In this document: piece by piece, positions 46,901 to 56,581 of the stretch
How the letters are laid out: each line of letters starts with the position of its first letter
Numbering within the stretch: the first letter of the stretch is position 1
NCBI GenBank assembly: GCA_001766655.1
Contig: MJCC01000012.1
Span: 342,740-406,739, forward strand
Length of the DNA stretch: 64,000 nucleotides
Direction of reading: 5' to 3'
Source of the DNA: Phytomonas francai
Taxonomy: Eukaryota > Euglenozoa > Kinetoplastea > Trypanosomatida > Trypanosomatidae
Program-made: the position numbers and the translations under genes
The notes under the pieces: generated by a model
Database searches by the model: none
What the model was told of the DNA's origin: nothing
The model's input: only the letters and a program-made list of their open reading frames with translations

Positions 46901-49252
46901 ATGAAAAGACCTGAGAGTGCGGCGGTGGTTGGGCGTTATGCCGTGAAACCCCCGCTCCGAGGGAATTCGATGCGCGCGGGCTCGTCGTCCGCGGATGTCG
47001 GCTCGCGGCCGGGGAACCGGGCGGGGGCGGCGAGGCCGATCGTCAGGAGCACGACAAAGGCGGCGCCCTCGCCCACGGACCACCCCCCGAGCGCCGCCGA
47101 GGACGACTCGGCCGAGTTGGAAAAGCAGCTTCGCGAGACCCTCATGGAGCAAGCGGCGCTTAGCCAGGAGTACGGCCGCGAGGCGATCGCGCACCGTCGG
47201 CGTATTCGGCAGTGCTATAACGAGAACGCGATCCTGCGCAATATCATCGCGGCCGCGGAGAAGCAGGGTCGCGATCGGGAGGCCGGGCACCCCTCGGCGC
47301 CCGGTACGACGTTGATCACCGAGGCCGAGTGCGAGCTCCTCGAGCTCCGAATCAACGTCGCCGTACGGAAGACCAACCGTCTTTTGCACAACATTCGCGT
47401 GATGAAGGCGGGGATGGGCGGCGGGGAGGGGGCCGCGGTGGGGCTCGGCAATGCCCCCCGCCGAGGGCGGCCGCACACGGCCGACCCCTCCTCGACCGCC
47501 CGCCCGTCCGAGGCGGGCGGGTCCCTGCCGCTCCGCATCCGCGCGCTCGAGCGGCGCCTCGACGACGTCCTCTTCCGCCAGCGCGTCGTGGGCACCGTCA
47601 TCAAAGGCTACGACCACCACATCGCGAGGCTCCAGGAGGCGTCCGAGAACTACGAGGTTTGGATGCGGCATATGAAGCAGGAGTACCTCAACCGCCATCG
47701 CGATCACGTCCAGCTCGCTCACCTCTACCCCAGGCTGCAGACGGCGTACGCGGCGGCGGCGGAGTCGGTGAAGGACTTTCTCGCCCGCGCCGATCGCGTC
47801 GACGACGGGAAGGAGTCGACGCTGCGCGGCAAAAGCGCGGACGTCAAGGAGAGCATCCTCGAGGCGCGGCGGCGGGAGGCGGAGGTGATCCGGCTGGAGC
47901 ATCTCCTCGAGGAGGAGAAAGCGCTGCTCTGCGGGGCCGAGACGGAGTCGTACCAGCTCGGGAGCAAGAAGCACCTCGCGTCGATGACCGCGGCCTCGAG
48001 CCCGGCCAACCTCTCCGGGGCGAACCTCATGGAGAGCGACGAGCCGCTGGACGGGCTTCGCCTCGTCTTCGCCCGGATGACGGGCATCGCGCACGTCGAG
48101 CACCCCCGCGAGCTCCCCCGCGTCTACGAGGCGGAAAAGGCGCGCCAGCAGGCGCTCGAGGCGCAGGTCGCGGCGCGGCGGCGCGTCCTGGACGAGAAAA
48201 GCGCCGACCTCCGCGTGCGCGAGGCCGAGGCGGCGGAGTCGCGGTACCGTTCGGCGGCGCCGCGCGGCCCCGCGCGGCCCTCGCGCCGCCTCCTCGACGA
48301 GCTCGCGTCCTTCGTCTCGNNNNNNNNNNNNNNNNNNNNNNNNNNNNNNNNNNNNNNNNNNNNNNNNNNNNNNNNNNNNNNNNNNNNNNNNNNNNNNNNN
48401 NNNNNNNNNNNNNNNNNNNNNNNNNNNNNNNNNNNNNNNNNNNNNNNNNNNNNNNNNNNNNNNNNNNNNNNNNNNNNNNNNNNNNNNNNNNNNNNNNNNN
48501 NNNNNNNNNNNNNNNNNNNNNNNNNNNNNNNNNNNNNNNNNNNNNNNNNNNNNNNNNNNNNNNNNNNNNNNNNNNNNNNNNNNNNNNNNNNNNNNNNNNN
48601 NNNNNNNNNNNNNNNNNNNNNNNNNNNNNNNNNNNNNNNNNNNNNNNNNNNNNNNNNNNNNNNNNNNNNNNNNNNNNNNNNNNNNNNNNNNNNNNNNNNN
48701 NNNNNNNNNNNNNNNNNNNNNNNNNNNNNNNNNNNNNNNNNNNNNNNNNNNNNNNNNNNNNNNNNNNNNNNNNNNNNNNNNNNNNNNNNNNNNNNNNNNN
48801 NNNNNNNNNNNNNNNNNNNNNNNNNNNNNNNNNNNNNNNNNNNNNNNNNNNNNNNNNNNNNNNNNNNNNNNNNNNNNNNNNNNNNNNNNNNNNNNNNNNN
48901 NNNNNNNNNNNNNNNNNNNNNNNNNNNNNNNNNNNNNNNNNNNNNNNNNNNNNNNNNNNNNNNNNNNNNNNNNNNNNNNNNNNNNNNNNNNNNNNNNNNN
49001 NNNNNNNNNNNNNNNNNNNNNNNNNNNNNNNNNNNNNNNNNNNNNNNNNNNNNNNNNNNNNNNNNNNNNNNNNNNNNNNNNNNNNNNNNNNNNNNNNNNN
49101 NNNNNNNNNNNNNNNNNNNNNNNNNNNNNNNNNNNNNNNNNNNNNNNNNNNNNNNNNNNNNNNNNNNNNNNNNNNNNNNGGGGGGGGGGAAGCAGTTCAA
49201 CGTGGTGCATGTAAACACCCCTTCCCGGAGAAGGGTAGCCCGCATTGGTTGA
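46901..49252 (+). CDS. Coiled-coil protein, ODAD3/CCDC151-like (interrupted by gap)
   Basis: About 473 residues are readable before the gap at 48320. They contain coiled coils DSAELEKQLRETLMEQAALS followed by YNENAILRNIIAA, then a linker, and RIRALERRLDDVLFRQRVVG followed by IKGYDHHIARLQEASENY and further heptads. The LExRLDxxLxxxxxxxxxYxxxIxxLxEE pattern resembles outer-dynein-arm docking proteins of the CCDC151/ODA10 (ODAD3) group, which load dynein docking units on axonemes; this is a tentative match. After the gap about 20 residues (QFNVVHVNTPSRRRVARIG) end at 49252 if the stated gap length keeps the frame, so the C-terminus and stop are uncertain. Coding GC is very high up to the gap. 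Confidence 0.75.
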   Translation: MKRPESAAVVGRYAVKPPLRGNSMRAGSSSADVGSRPGNRAGAARPIVRSTTKAAPSPTDHPPSAAEDDSAELEKQLRETLMEQAALSQEYGREAIAHRRRIRQCYNENAILRNIIAAAEKQGRDREAGHPSAPGTTLITEAECELLELRINVAVRKTNRLLHNIRVMKAGMGGGEGAAVGLGNAPRRGRPHTADPSSTARPSEAGGSLPLRIRALERRLDDVLFRQRVVGTVIKGYDHHIARLQEASENYEVWMRHMKQEYLNRHRDHVQLAHLYPRLQTAYAAAAESVKDFLARADRVDDGKESTLRGKSADVKESILEARRREAEVIRLEHLLEEEKALLCGAETESYQLGSKKHLASMTAASSPANLSGANLMESDEPLDGLRLVFARMTGIAHVEHPRELPRVYEAEKARQQALEAQVAARRRVLDEKSADLRVREAEAAESRYRSAAPRGPARPSRRLLDELASFVSXXXXXXXXXXXXXXXXXXXXXXXXXXXXXXXXXXXXXXXXXXXXXXXXXXXXXXXXXXXXXXXXXXXXXXXXXXXXXXXXXXXXXXXXXXXXXXXXXXXXXXXXXXXXXXXXXXXXXXXXXXXXXXXXXXXXXXXXXXXXXXXXXXXXXXXXXXXXXXXXXXXXXXXXXXXXXXXXXXXXXXXXXXXXXXXXXXXXXXXXXXXXXXXXXXXXXXXXXXXXXXXXXXXXXXXXXXXXXXXXXXXXXXXXXXXXXXXXXXXXXXXXXXXXXXXXXXXXXXXXXXXXXXXGGGKQFNVVHVNTPSRRRVARIG
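48320..49179. other. Assembly gap (860 N)
   Basis: N run inside the coiled-coil gene, entered from very GC-rich sequence and left through a run of ten G. The true length and the reading frame across it are unknown. Confidence 0.99.
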
Positions 49253-49373
49253 AGGATAAGGATGGCGCGAGCGCTGGCGCTCCTGCTGTGAAGGCGTTTC
49301 AATTTCTTTTCATTGCTTCACGGACTTTATCTTGGATTTTTTTTTGTTGAAGGAACTTAAAAAAAGGGGTGTC

Positions 49374-49395
49374 TGTGTGTGTGTGTGTGTGTGTG
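49374..49395. repeat. (GT)n microsatellite
   Basis: GT repeat in the short spacer between the coiled-coil gene and eIF2B-beta. Confidence 0.9.
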
Positions 49396-49470
49396 GCGTA
49401 AACAATAGTCGTTTTCAAAATAACATAATAAAAAAACAGAGAATTATAATTAAGACTACATCCATTCGTA

Positions 49471-51003
49471 ATGCTGATCCTTCAAGACGAGCCTGAGGAG
49501 ATTATTCAGGGCGTAAGCAACCTCATCGAGACCTTCATCACGAACATCAAGCGTCGCAGGCTGAGTGAGCGTTCCAGCAACGGCGAGTCACTCTCCACCG
49601 CCGCTGCGGTTCAGACGACCGAGCTCATGGCCACCATCGTCCGGATTTTTCAGCAGTACGAGGAGAAGCCCGATGGGCTTGGAGTGGGGATGCTCAAGGC
49701 CGGCTACCCGGCGCCGGAGGTCTCGAATTTTCTCGTTCGCCGATTGCTAGTGCTGATCGCCCGCGCCGGCGATGCCTTGCTGCGTTCGCAGTTCGCGACG
49801 CTGCTTCTGATGAACGTCACGCGGCGGGTGCTCTCCTTATTGCGGGAGGCCGCCGCGAACAACCGGGCAACCGTCCAAGAACTCGAGCTCGAGGCGAAGC
49901 GGCTACTGGACGGGCTCGACTCCGACGTCGAGAGCGAGGAGAAGGGGAAGACCGACGAGGACGCGCAGCAGCAGGGCAGCCCGCTGCATGAAATGGCCTC
50001 CTCGATGCATTCGCTGGACACCTCGCCGGGATTGAACGCGGCGCGGCGTGGGTTGTCGGTTCGCTTTATCCAGAGCCCGTTCCCGTCCGACGAAGGCAAG
50101 GGCGGCGCCCAGAGCAGGTTTCCGCGCAACACGAGCAGTGTCCTGCTCCACAACCTCGGCAGCATCGTAGCGTCGGAGATCCCGGGCCAGCAGCTCCTCC
50201 GGCGCGCCCCGAGCAAGCGCGAGGCGTCGAACGAGCCCGGCGAGGAGATGGAGTTCCCTGTGAAGGTCGCCTCCTTCCTCGAGGACGCCCTCAACGGCAT
50301 CGACGAACTGAAGAACGAGATCGAGGGCATGGGCGACGAGCTCTGCCGCCGCGCGCCGCGGCAGCTCCACAGCTCCGACACCGTCCTCACGATGGGCTAC
50401 AGCAAGACGATCCACCGCTACCTCCTGCGGGCCGCCGGGGCGGGCTGCAATTACAAGTTGATCCTCCTCGAGGGGGCGCCGGGGCCGCGGGCGCCGCTGG
50501 AGTCTCTGGTCGCGTCCCTGTCCCGCTGCGGGGTCGAGGTGCAGGTGCTGCCGGACAGCTCGGCCTTCGCCGTCATGAGCACGTGCACGAAGGTGCTCGT
50601 GGGCGCCGAGAGCGTCCTGGCGAACGGCGGCATGCTCGCGCCGGTCGGGACCCACATGCTCTGCGTGGCCGCGCGGCACTTCGCGGTGCCGGTGCTCGTC
50701 CCGACGACGACGCTGAAGATGTCGCCCTACTACCCCAACGATCAGCTCTGCACCCGCCTCGTCCGGATCGCGCGGTCGGGCGCGCAGGAGATGCCCTGGA
50801 GCACCTACGGCTCGCCCGAGGCGGTCCTGCCCTCGCCCTTCGGGCTGTCCTGCGCCGACGGCGGCGGGATCTTCGGCGTCTACGCGCCGGTCACCGAGTA
50901 CGTGCCGCCCGAGCTCATCGCGCTCTACCCGACCAACGAGACCGAGTTCATCCCTTCGCAGGTGCACCGCTTCGTCCGCGCGAACTACAGCGATGCGGAT
51001 TAG
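49471..51003 (+). CDS. EIF2B2: Translation initiation factor eIF2B subunit beta
   Basis: 510 residues. The N-terminal helical half carries family features (RRLSERSSNGESLSTAAAV, LMATIVRIF) with an Asp/Glu/Ser-rich insert of about 80 residues. The C-terminal Rossmann-like domain is very clear: LHSSDTVLTMGYSKTIHRYL, LILLEGAPG, LSRCGVEVQVLPDSSAFAVM, KVLVGAESVLANGGMLAPVG, THMLCVAARHFAVPVLVPTT and YVPPELIALYP. The SDTVLTxGYS and VLANGG motifs with a YVPPELIxL end identify the beta subunit rather than alpha or delta. eIF2B is the guanine-nucleotide exchange factor for eIF2. Longer than human EIF2B2 (351) because of the insert. Strong assignment. Confidence 0.95.
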   Translation: MLILQDEPEEIIQGVSNLIETFITNIKRRRLSERSSNGESLSTAAAVQTTELMATIVRIFQQYEEKPDGLGVGMLKAGYPAPEVSNFLVRRLLVLIARAGDALLRSQFATLLLMNVTRRVLSLLREAAANNRATVQELELEAKRLLDGLDSDVESEEKGKTDEDAQQQGSPLHEMASSMHSLDTSPGLNAARRGLSVRFIQSPFPSDEGKGGAQSRFPRNTSSVLLHNLGSIVASEIPGQQLLRRAPSKREASNEPGEEMEFPVKVASFLEDALNGIDELKNEIEGMGDELCRRAPRQLHSSDTVLTMGYSKTIHRYLLRAAGAGCNYKLILLEGAPGPRAPLESLVASLSRCGVEVQVLPDSSAFAVMSTCTKVLVGAESVLANGGMLAPVGTHMLCVAARHFAVPVLVPTTTLKMSPYYPNDQLCTRLVRIARSGAQEMPWSTYGSPEAVLPSPFGLSCADGGGIFGVYAPVTEYVPPELIALYPTNETEFIPSQVHRFVRANYSDAD

Positions 51004-51454
51004 GGCCGCCCACGGCTGTCAATACCGCTCCTTCGCCGCGCCCTCTCGTGCTTTTCTCCCCTCCGATGGGCCTGTGAACGAGAGGGGGGGGGGGGAAATG
51101 GGGTGAGAGAAAAAAAAGAACGATGCAACTTGAATCAATGGGCATCCTTCGTAGCGCATTTTGCATTAGACAATCTAAAGAGACGCTTTTTGTTCATTTA
51201 ATTATGCTTAGCTGTTTCATATGAAATAATAACAAACCACTGTCACGGGTAAAACATTTTTTGGTGCCTATCTTCGATTGATTCCCTTTATCAACGTTCT
51301 TATTCACATGCCCTTTCTGCTTGACTTTATATTATTCGCCAACGGGAAACCGTATATTATGTGTGGGAAGAGGAAATAAAACTAACAGAGAGGCAAGCTA
51401 AATAACAACAACAACAACAACAACCCAAAATAATTAAAAAAAAACCCATAAAAA
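51004..51454. other. Spacer with (CAA)n
   Basis: No gene. A G run of about 11 bases at 51084-51094 and an ACA/CAA trinucleotide repeat at about 51403-51424 close to the next start. Confidence 0.5.
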
Positions 51455-51763
51455 ATGATGCTCACTGAAAAAGGTGGTGAGGAATCACGGTGGGGTAAGG
51501 TGTTCGACTCGGCAAGAAAATATTTCACGAATGTTGGTCGTGTCTATCTTGACTTCGTCGGACCTCTTTTGCTATTAGTTGCCGCGAATATGGCGATTGA
51601 TTCGCAGGATAAGGAGCGCTTTGGATTGGGTTGGTTGTATTGCACGAGTCTTAAGAGTGATCAGGAGCGGGAGGTGAAATTTCCACCGCATGAGCCCTCC
51701 AGCGCTGCTCAACGCCGTCGTGTCCAGGCCGCCAGCGCCGTCGACGCCGTAGCTTCCCTTTAA
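51455..51763 (+). CDS. Small single-TM protein, unknown
   Basis: 102 residues with two ATGs in tandem at the start. One hydrophobic helix at about 34-50 (YLDFVGPLLLLVAANMA) follows an amphipathic basic segment (WGKVFDSARKYFTNVGRV); the C-terminal half is polar with RRRVQAASAVDAVASL. Size and layout resemble accessory subunits of trypanosomatid mitochondrial complexes, but no motif proves this. It is flanked by ordinary spacers and the codon use looks coding. Confidence 0.65.
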   Translation: MMLTEKGGEESRWGKVFDSARKYFTNVGRVYLDFVGPLLLLVAANMAIDSQDKERFGLGWLYCTSLKSDQEREVKFPPHEPSSAAQRRRVQAASAVDAVASL

Positions 51764-52487
51764 ATGGAAAGCAAAGAAAAAATGAAAAGACGCCGGAATA
51801 AAAGGTAAATGCAAGGGTGTGTGGAGAGAAAAGGAACAGGAGGAAGGGGTTCACAACCTGCGTGGGAGCTTTTTTTTAGAAGAAGAAATTAGCTACAACT
51901 TCCACATTCCTTTTTTGGCGGGTGGGGGGGTGAGTAAGGTAAAAAGTTGCGGAGTGTGGACGAAGAAGAAGAAGACGAAGAAGGGAACATACAGTGTTCC
52001 TTGGCCCTAAGGTAAGTAATTCATTTTTTTGTTTTTTTTTTTGAGTACTCACGGAGCATTCGCTGGAGTAAGCTAGGAGAATGTCGCCAAGTTAACCAGG
52101 GGAAAATGTCTTATGTTTCAAATTACTGCGTCTTTTTTTATTTACTATTATCAAATAGGATTTTTTGCCTCCATTTCTTTTTCTTTTTTTTCCGAGTTTT
52201 AGTTATTTAATTCGCCTTATTTATTTCATGACAGGTCGATCAACCAAATTCGCAGGACTTGTTTCTTTTGTTTTCCCGATTGTCTACATCTTCAAAATTA
52301 TACCTTAGCATTAGACCTAAATAGTCGTTGATCAATCGGTTAGAGGAAGTTTATTTTCTTAAACTCCTTTTTTTCGAACTACATCTTTTGATTAAAAATT
52401 GCGATCGTCTTTTTTTTACGTTCTTTTTTTTTTTTTTTGGAATTCACGGTCTTTCGATCTCTCATAGGTTAATTCACGTTGTTTATC
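51764..52487. other. Spacer with T tracts
   Basis: No gene. Several T runs (near 52027, 52185, 52422) and a clean acceptor context ending in CTCTCATAG at 52467 just before the PEX11-like start. Confidence 0.5.
52466..52467 (+). promoter_or_regulatory. Predicted spliced-leader acceptor for PEX11-like gene
   Basis: AG after a T run of about 17 and CGGTCTTTCGATCTCTCAT; it gives a 20-base leader with no ATG before 52488. Confidence 0.55.
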
Positions 52488-55400
52488 ATGCAAAACCAAC
52501 ATAAGGTTGAGGATCTCCAACCAGTCTCTACGACTGGTAATCCCTCTTCGCCACCTGTTGATAACCCACCGAACACTACGACGCCGCCGCCGGGTTCAAA
52601 TCTTACTCCAAAACCTTTGTATGCTTATTCTTCTTCAACCGCTTCGAATCCAAGTCACAATAATGATGATGCTATGCGAAGTGGAAGAGGAGGGGTGGTA
52701 GGTCTTCGTGCACGTCGTTTTCCTTCTCCGCAAATGCATGCTTCCTCGCATGGGCGCGGCAGCGTGGCTTCACTGCTTCCCTACAGCTCTGGCAATTCTT
52801 TGCGAACGAGCCCGGTTACCAGCAATGCCCTCGCCGATTTTCCACAAATTAGTAATACGAAGAATATGAGTAATAAACTTGCTCCTCCGCTTTCCCCTTT
52901 TTTCGCAGGGGCAAGCAACGATCAGCTGAAAAATAGAGATCTTGCCGGTGGAGGGGTCGCGTTACCGTTCGAGGTCTCAAATCTCTCACCGACCTCGTCC
53001 AACGGGCCTTTGTTCGGGAAACTCACGACGGAGAATTTTTCGGTGCTTTATCCTAAAGTCACTCACACCGCAGAGTCCATTATGCGCGCCGGTGAGATGG
53101 AAAATATGAATAATGCCAGTGGCATGATCGACAGCGATGACGTCAACTCAGATCTCGCGGAGATTCGTGTACAGGGCTTTTTCCGTGAGGACCTCGGTGC
53201 GATTATCTCGAGCGATCTCCCGCGTAGTACGCTTTTATACGTCTTAACGGCCTCCGACGGGCGGGATTTGATGTTTAAGCTCATTCAATACTTTTTGCAG
53301 CTCCTTATTTGCCTTTTAAAGATGCCGTGGCTGTTTTCCCCGGATATGCAGGGCTTTACCGGCCCCCTGGCGCTGCGGTTTTGGCGAAACTACAACACCA
53401 TCCGCCATGGGCGAAGCCTTTTTAAGATGGGGAGGGGAATTTTGAACCTGTTTACCTTTCAAACCGCCTGTGAGCGGCTGTGGATGCGATATGGTGGCGA
53501 CGTGATTGAGAATTGCATGCCTTGGTTGAGCTTTCTTCCGTTTGAATGCTTCCGGAATTACGATTACGCAAAAGGGGGGGCCCCACCAGGGATTAAGCAG
53601 GGGAAAGAGGGCTATGCCGATTTTGACACGTATGGGGATACTGCGCAGGCGACCTCTCGTGGGTCTCCCTGGTGGCGCTTTTTAGCCTGCCTTCCTTTTG
53701 TATCTTTTTGGGTGAGGCGGGGAGGGAGGGCCGACAAGGACGTGCCGGTAAACGCGCCAACCAATGATGGCTACGCCGTCTTCCCGACGAAGCAGCATAC
53801 GCAGAAGTCGTTTATTACGAGTGAGATGTTCAGTCATCTGTCAAGTGCAGAGCTCGCGGGACCGCAGGGACGCCGAGACGCGCTCAAGCCCCCCCCTCCC
53901 CCTCCCCCCCTTTCCTTCGAACTGGCGAGGCAAGAGGTCAACGACGACGGGGGTGCGGAGAGCTCACAGCCGAAGTCCGACGCACTGAACAGCAACCCTC
54001 TTCTGCCGGTCGAGCATCCGAGAAATTCGATGGTGACGAAAGGCTCGAGCGAGGCCTTGACCGATCTCCACTCGAGCAGCGTCCTGGCGGCGGCGGTGAG
54101 TGGGGGCCTCACCGAGACTCTGCTTCCGTTTCGCCCGAGCTCTGGTTGTTCCTCGCCCATCGACGATGCCCATCGTCTTCATCGGCATCCTCCCTATAAG
54201 AACAGCTTTATCGACCACGAGGAGGCCTACGAGGAGTACGACGAGGAGGAGTCGCGTGCGGTCGGCATGACGACGGAGCCCCCCTCGCTGCTCTACACGA
54301 CCCCGCAGACCCCCGTCCAGTCCTCGCTGTCCAGGATCGGCCCCGGCCCCGAGCCTCAGAAGGCGGCCAGCCGCGGCCGCACGACGCTGCTGCGACCGTT
54401 GGGAAGGGAGGAAAGCCCGCCCAAGGCCCTGCGCGCGTCCGGCTCGAATAGCCACAGCCGCCTCGAGGGCACGGGCGAGGTCGGGCCGCCGGCCTCCCGG
54501 GGACTCGCCGAGCCCGCGGCCCCCGCGGAGGGGCCTCCCGGAGACGCCGAGGCCGACGCGAGCGCGCGGAGCTCGGCGGGGGAGGAGGGGGAGGGGGGCC
54601 CCCCCCCGGACGCGCCGGTCTCGGCGGGCTCGCTGGCGGCCTCGGAGTACCTCGCGGAGCCCGCGTCGGCGGCGCTGCCGGCGCGCTGGCGTCAGCCCCC
54701 GCTGCACTTCCCCGCGGGCTGGATGGCCCTGCTGGCGCTGCGGAGCCTGGCGGCGTCGGCCCGCCGCCTCCTGCGGGACCTCTCGCTGCTCTCGGCGGAG
54801 GGGGTGGTGCGGGTGGCGGGGGTGGAGGCCCGCCGCGGGGCCATCCAGCGCGGCGTGGACCGGCTCTGGCTGCTCGTCTCCGGCGTCGACCTGCTGCTCA
54901 ACACGCGGCGGCTGCTGCGCCCGGGGTGGGTGCGATACGCGACGGCGCGGCAGCGCGTGCGGGGCCGCTGCGGCTGCCCCCCGGGCCGCCGCGACGCCCG
55001 CGACGTCCGGCTCAACCTCGGCGGCGTCGTGACCCGGCGCAAGGCCGACCTCGTCTTCCCGGCGCTCAACCTCGACTACGGCGCCCCGGCCGTCTCCTAC
55101 GTCGCCTACTTCGAGGCCGCCGACCCCGTCCACCTCCGCCCGGTCTGCGCCACCTGCGGCTGCGTCTTCAAGGAGCCCGCGGGCGCCGACGACGACGACG
55201 ACGACGACGACGCCCGGCGCCGCGCGAACGGGCTCGAACGCGCCTCGGACGTGAACCCGCTCGGGTCGCCGATGAACCGGCCCGACCCGCTGACGAGCCC
55301 GGGCAAGCGCCCCCTCTGGGCCTCCCTCGACGAGGCCGAGGAGGCGGCCGCGGAGGCCGAGGCCGCCCCCCCGGCCGTCAACGTCCTCCTGCTCCCGTCG

Positions 55401-55649
55401 ATTATGCGGAGCATTTTTAACTACATCTGGCTCGTCCGCGCCCACCCGAATTTCCGCTCCACGCTCCTTCTCCAGGTTCGCTACCTCGCGGAGTTTTTCC
55501 TCGCCTACATGTATTGCTTTGGGGGGTACGAAACGGGCGTGCGGGATGCCGCCTTGGAGGACGTCCTGCACCCCGCCGGCGCGATCGCTGGCATGTTAAG
55601 CGCCGCCGTTGGATTACTTCGCGTCGTTGAGAGCGCCCCACAGAGCTAA
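52488..55649 (+). CDS. Very long PEX11-family protein, probable glycosomal membrane
   Basis: 1053 residues from the first ATG. The first 200 are disordered. A PEX11-type N-terminal block then appears at about 255-325: LTASDGRDLMFKLIQYFLQL, followed by LRFWRNYNTIRHGRSLFKMG (GRDxxxKxxQY and RxxRxLFRxG patterns). A disordered insert of some 380 residues follows. The C-terminal part (about 745-1050) resumes PEX11-like features: a hydrophobic RSLAASARRLLRDLSLLSAE, WLLVSGVDLLLNTRRLL, and an end helix YLAEFFLAYMYCFGGYETGV. PEX11 proteins drive peroxisome/glycosome elongation and division and are about 230 residues, so this one is four to five times longer, with the fold split by an insert. Bases 54240-55420 are extremely GC-rich. 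Confidence 0.85.
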   Translation: MQNQHKVEDLQPVSTTGNPSSPPVDNPPNTTTPPPGSNLTPKPLYAYSSSTASNPSHNNDDAMRSGRGGVVGLRARRFPSPQMHASSHGRGSVASLLPYSSGNSLRTSPVTSNALADFPQISNTKNMSNKLAPPLSPFFAGASNDQLKNRDLAGGGVALPFEVSNLSPTSSNGPLFGKLTTENFSVLYPKVTHTAESIMRAGEMENMNNASGMIDSDDVNSDLAEIRVQGFFREDLGAIISSDLPRSTLLYVLTASDGRDLMFKLIQYFLQLLICLLKMPWLFSPDMQGFTGPLALRFWRNYNTIRHGRSLFKMGRGILNLFTFQTACERLWMRYGGDVIENCMPWLSFLPFECFRNYDYAKGGAPPGIKQGKEGYADFDTYGDTAQATSRGSPWWRFLACLPFVSFWVRRGGRADKDVPVNAPTNDGYAVFPTKQHTQKSFITSEMFSHLSSAELAGPQGRRDALKPPPPPPPLSFELARQEVNDDGGAESSQPKSDALNSNPLLPVEHPRNSMVTKGSSEALTDLHSSSVLAAAVSGGLTETLLPFRPSSGCSSPIDDAHRLHRHPPYKNSFIDHEEAYEEYDEEESRAVGMTTEPPSLLYTTPQTPVQSSLSRIGPGPEPQKAASRGRTTLLRPLGREESPPKALRASGSNSHSRLEGTGEVGPPASRGLAEPAAPAEGPPGDAEADASARSSAGEEGEGGPPPDAPVSAGSLAASEYLAEPASAALPARWRQPPLHFPAGWMALLALRSLAASARRLLRDLSLLSAEGVVRVAGVEARRGAIQRGVDRLWLLVSGVDLLLNTRRLLRPGWVRYATARQRVRGRCGCPPGRRDARDVRLNLGGVVTRRKADLVFPALNLDYGAPAVSYVAYFEAADPVHLRPVCATCGCVFKEPAGADDDDDDDDARRRANGLERASDVNPLGSPMNRPDPLTSPGKRPLWASLDEAEEAAAEAEAAPPAVNVLLLPSIMRSIFNYIWLVRAHPNFRSTLLLQVRYLAEFFLAYMYCFGGYETGVRDAALEDVLHPAGAIAGMLSAAVGLLRVVESAPQS

Positions 55650-56581
55650 GCTGCAAGGCTTCAAAGTTCAATCATCGAGTAAAGAAGGAAGGGGCACGCA
55701 AAAAAAAAAAAAAAAAAAAGGTACCCCACCGGTGGGAATGAATCAATCAATGAATGATACTCGGATGGAATCGTGCACGATAAGGGTATATCTATCTATC
55801 TGTAAGGATCCGGATCGCCTGAATGGTCGAATAATAAAAACCAATATGAACAAAAGTTTCGATGCCGATCCATATTGCATCTTGAAGAATGGTCTATCTA
55901 TATGGATCTAGATATGCACGTTTGGAATAGTAATTCTTTTCATATGCGGCATTGTTGAAGTGACATTCTCTGATGCAATCAATGATGTGCGTTCGATTAT
56001 ATACATAATGGAAGGTAAGTAGAGGGCGGTAAAATATATAATATAAATGAGGTAATACTTATATATCTCGGCGTGGAGATGTATGTGGAGGATTCTGAAA
56101 CTGGTATATTTAGTTTTTTTTTTTTTGTTTTGATGGGTATCGTTCAAGTTATTTTCTTCGGTCTCGTCCACCTATTGGGAATGATGAACATGTAGCAAGT
56201 TCCTTTATTTTTTCTTCAATTTTCGTCTCATAAGAATAAGACCTATTTATTCCAGAGTTTTAAGGGGCTCGAAAAGGAAAATATATTTAGATTTTTTCTT
56301 TTTTTGATTTTACTGAGTAAACCTGTACTTATCTCAAAAACCGTTAGTTACTTCACAGATACGAAGCTCAATACGTTGGTTTAATCCCACGTAGTGTAGT
56401 ATAGTGTCAACCTTATAGGTATACACACGCATATATCTATATCTATCTATATATAGAGGCACGAAATAGTGAAAATACTGGGAGGCCTTTTTTTTTCATC
56501 ATTATATTTGATTTCTAGTGCCGTGTATATCTTATGTAGATATATTTGTTATTCTAAAAAAAGGAAGCGAAGAAAGGCAAG
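55650..56581. other. AT-rich spacer
   Basis: No gene. A run of 19 A at 55701-55719, CTATCTATCTGT near 55790 and TATCTATATCTATCTATA near 56435. Confidence 0.5.

Noticed and set aside
49903..50967. Minus-strand open frame opposite eIF2B-beta
   Set aside because: Shadow of a certain gene in GC-rich sequence; no motifs.
53964..55571. Minus-strand open frame of 535 codons opposite the PEX11-like gene
   Set aside because: It lies in the most GC-rich part of the window, where stop codons are rare in all frames. The protein is Arg/Gly/Ala-rich without a domain, and all convincing genes are on the + strand.
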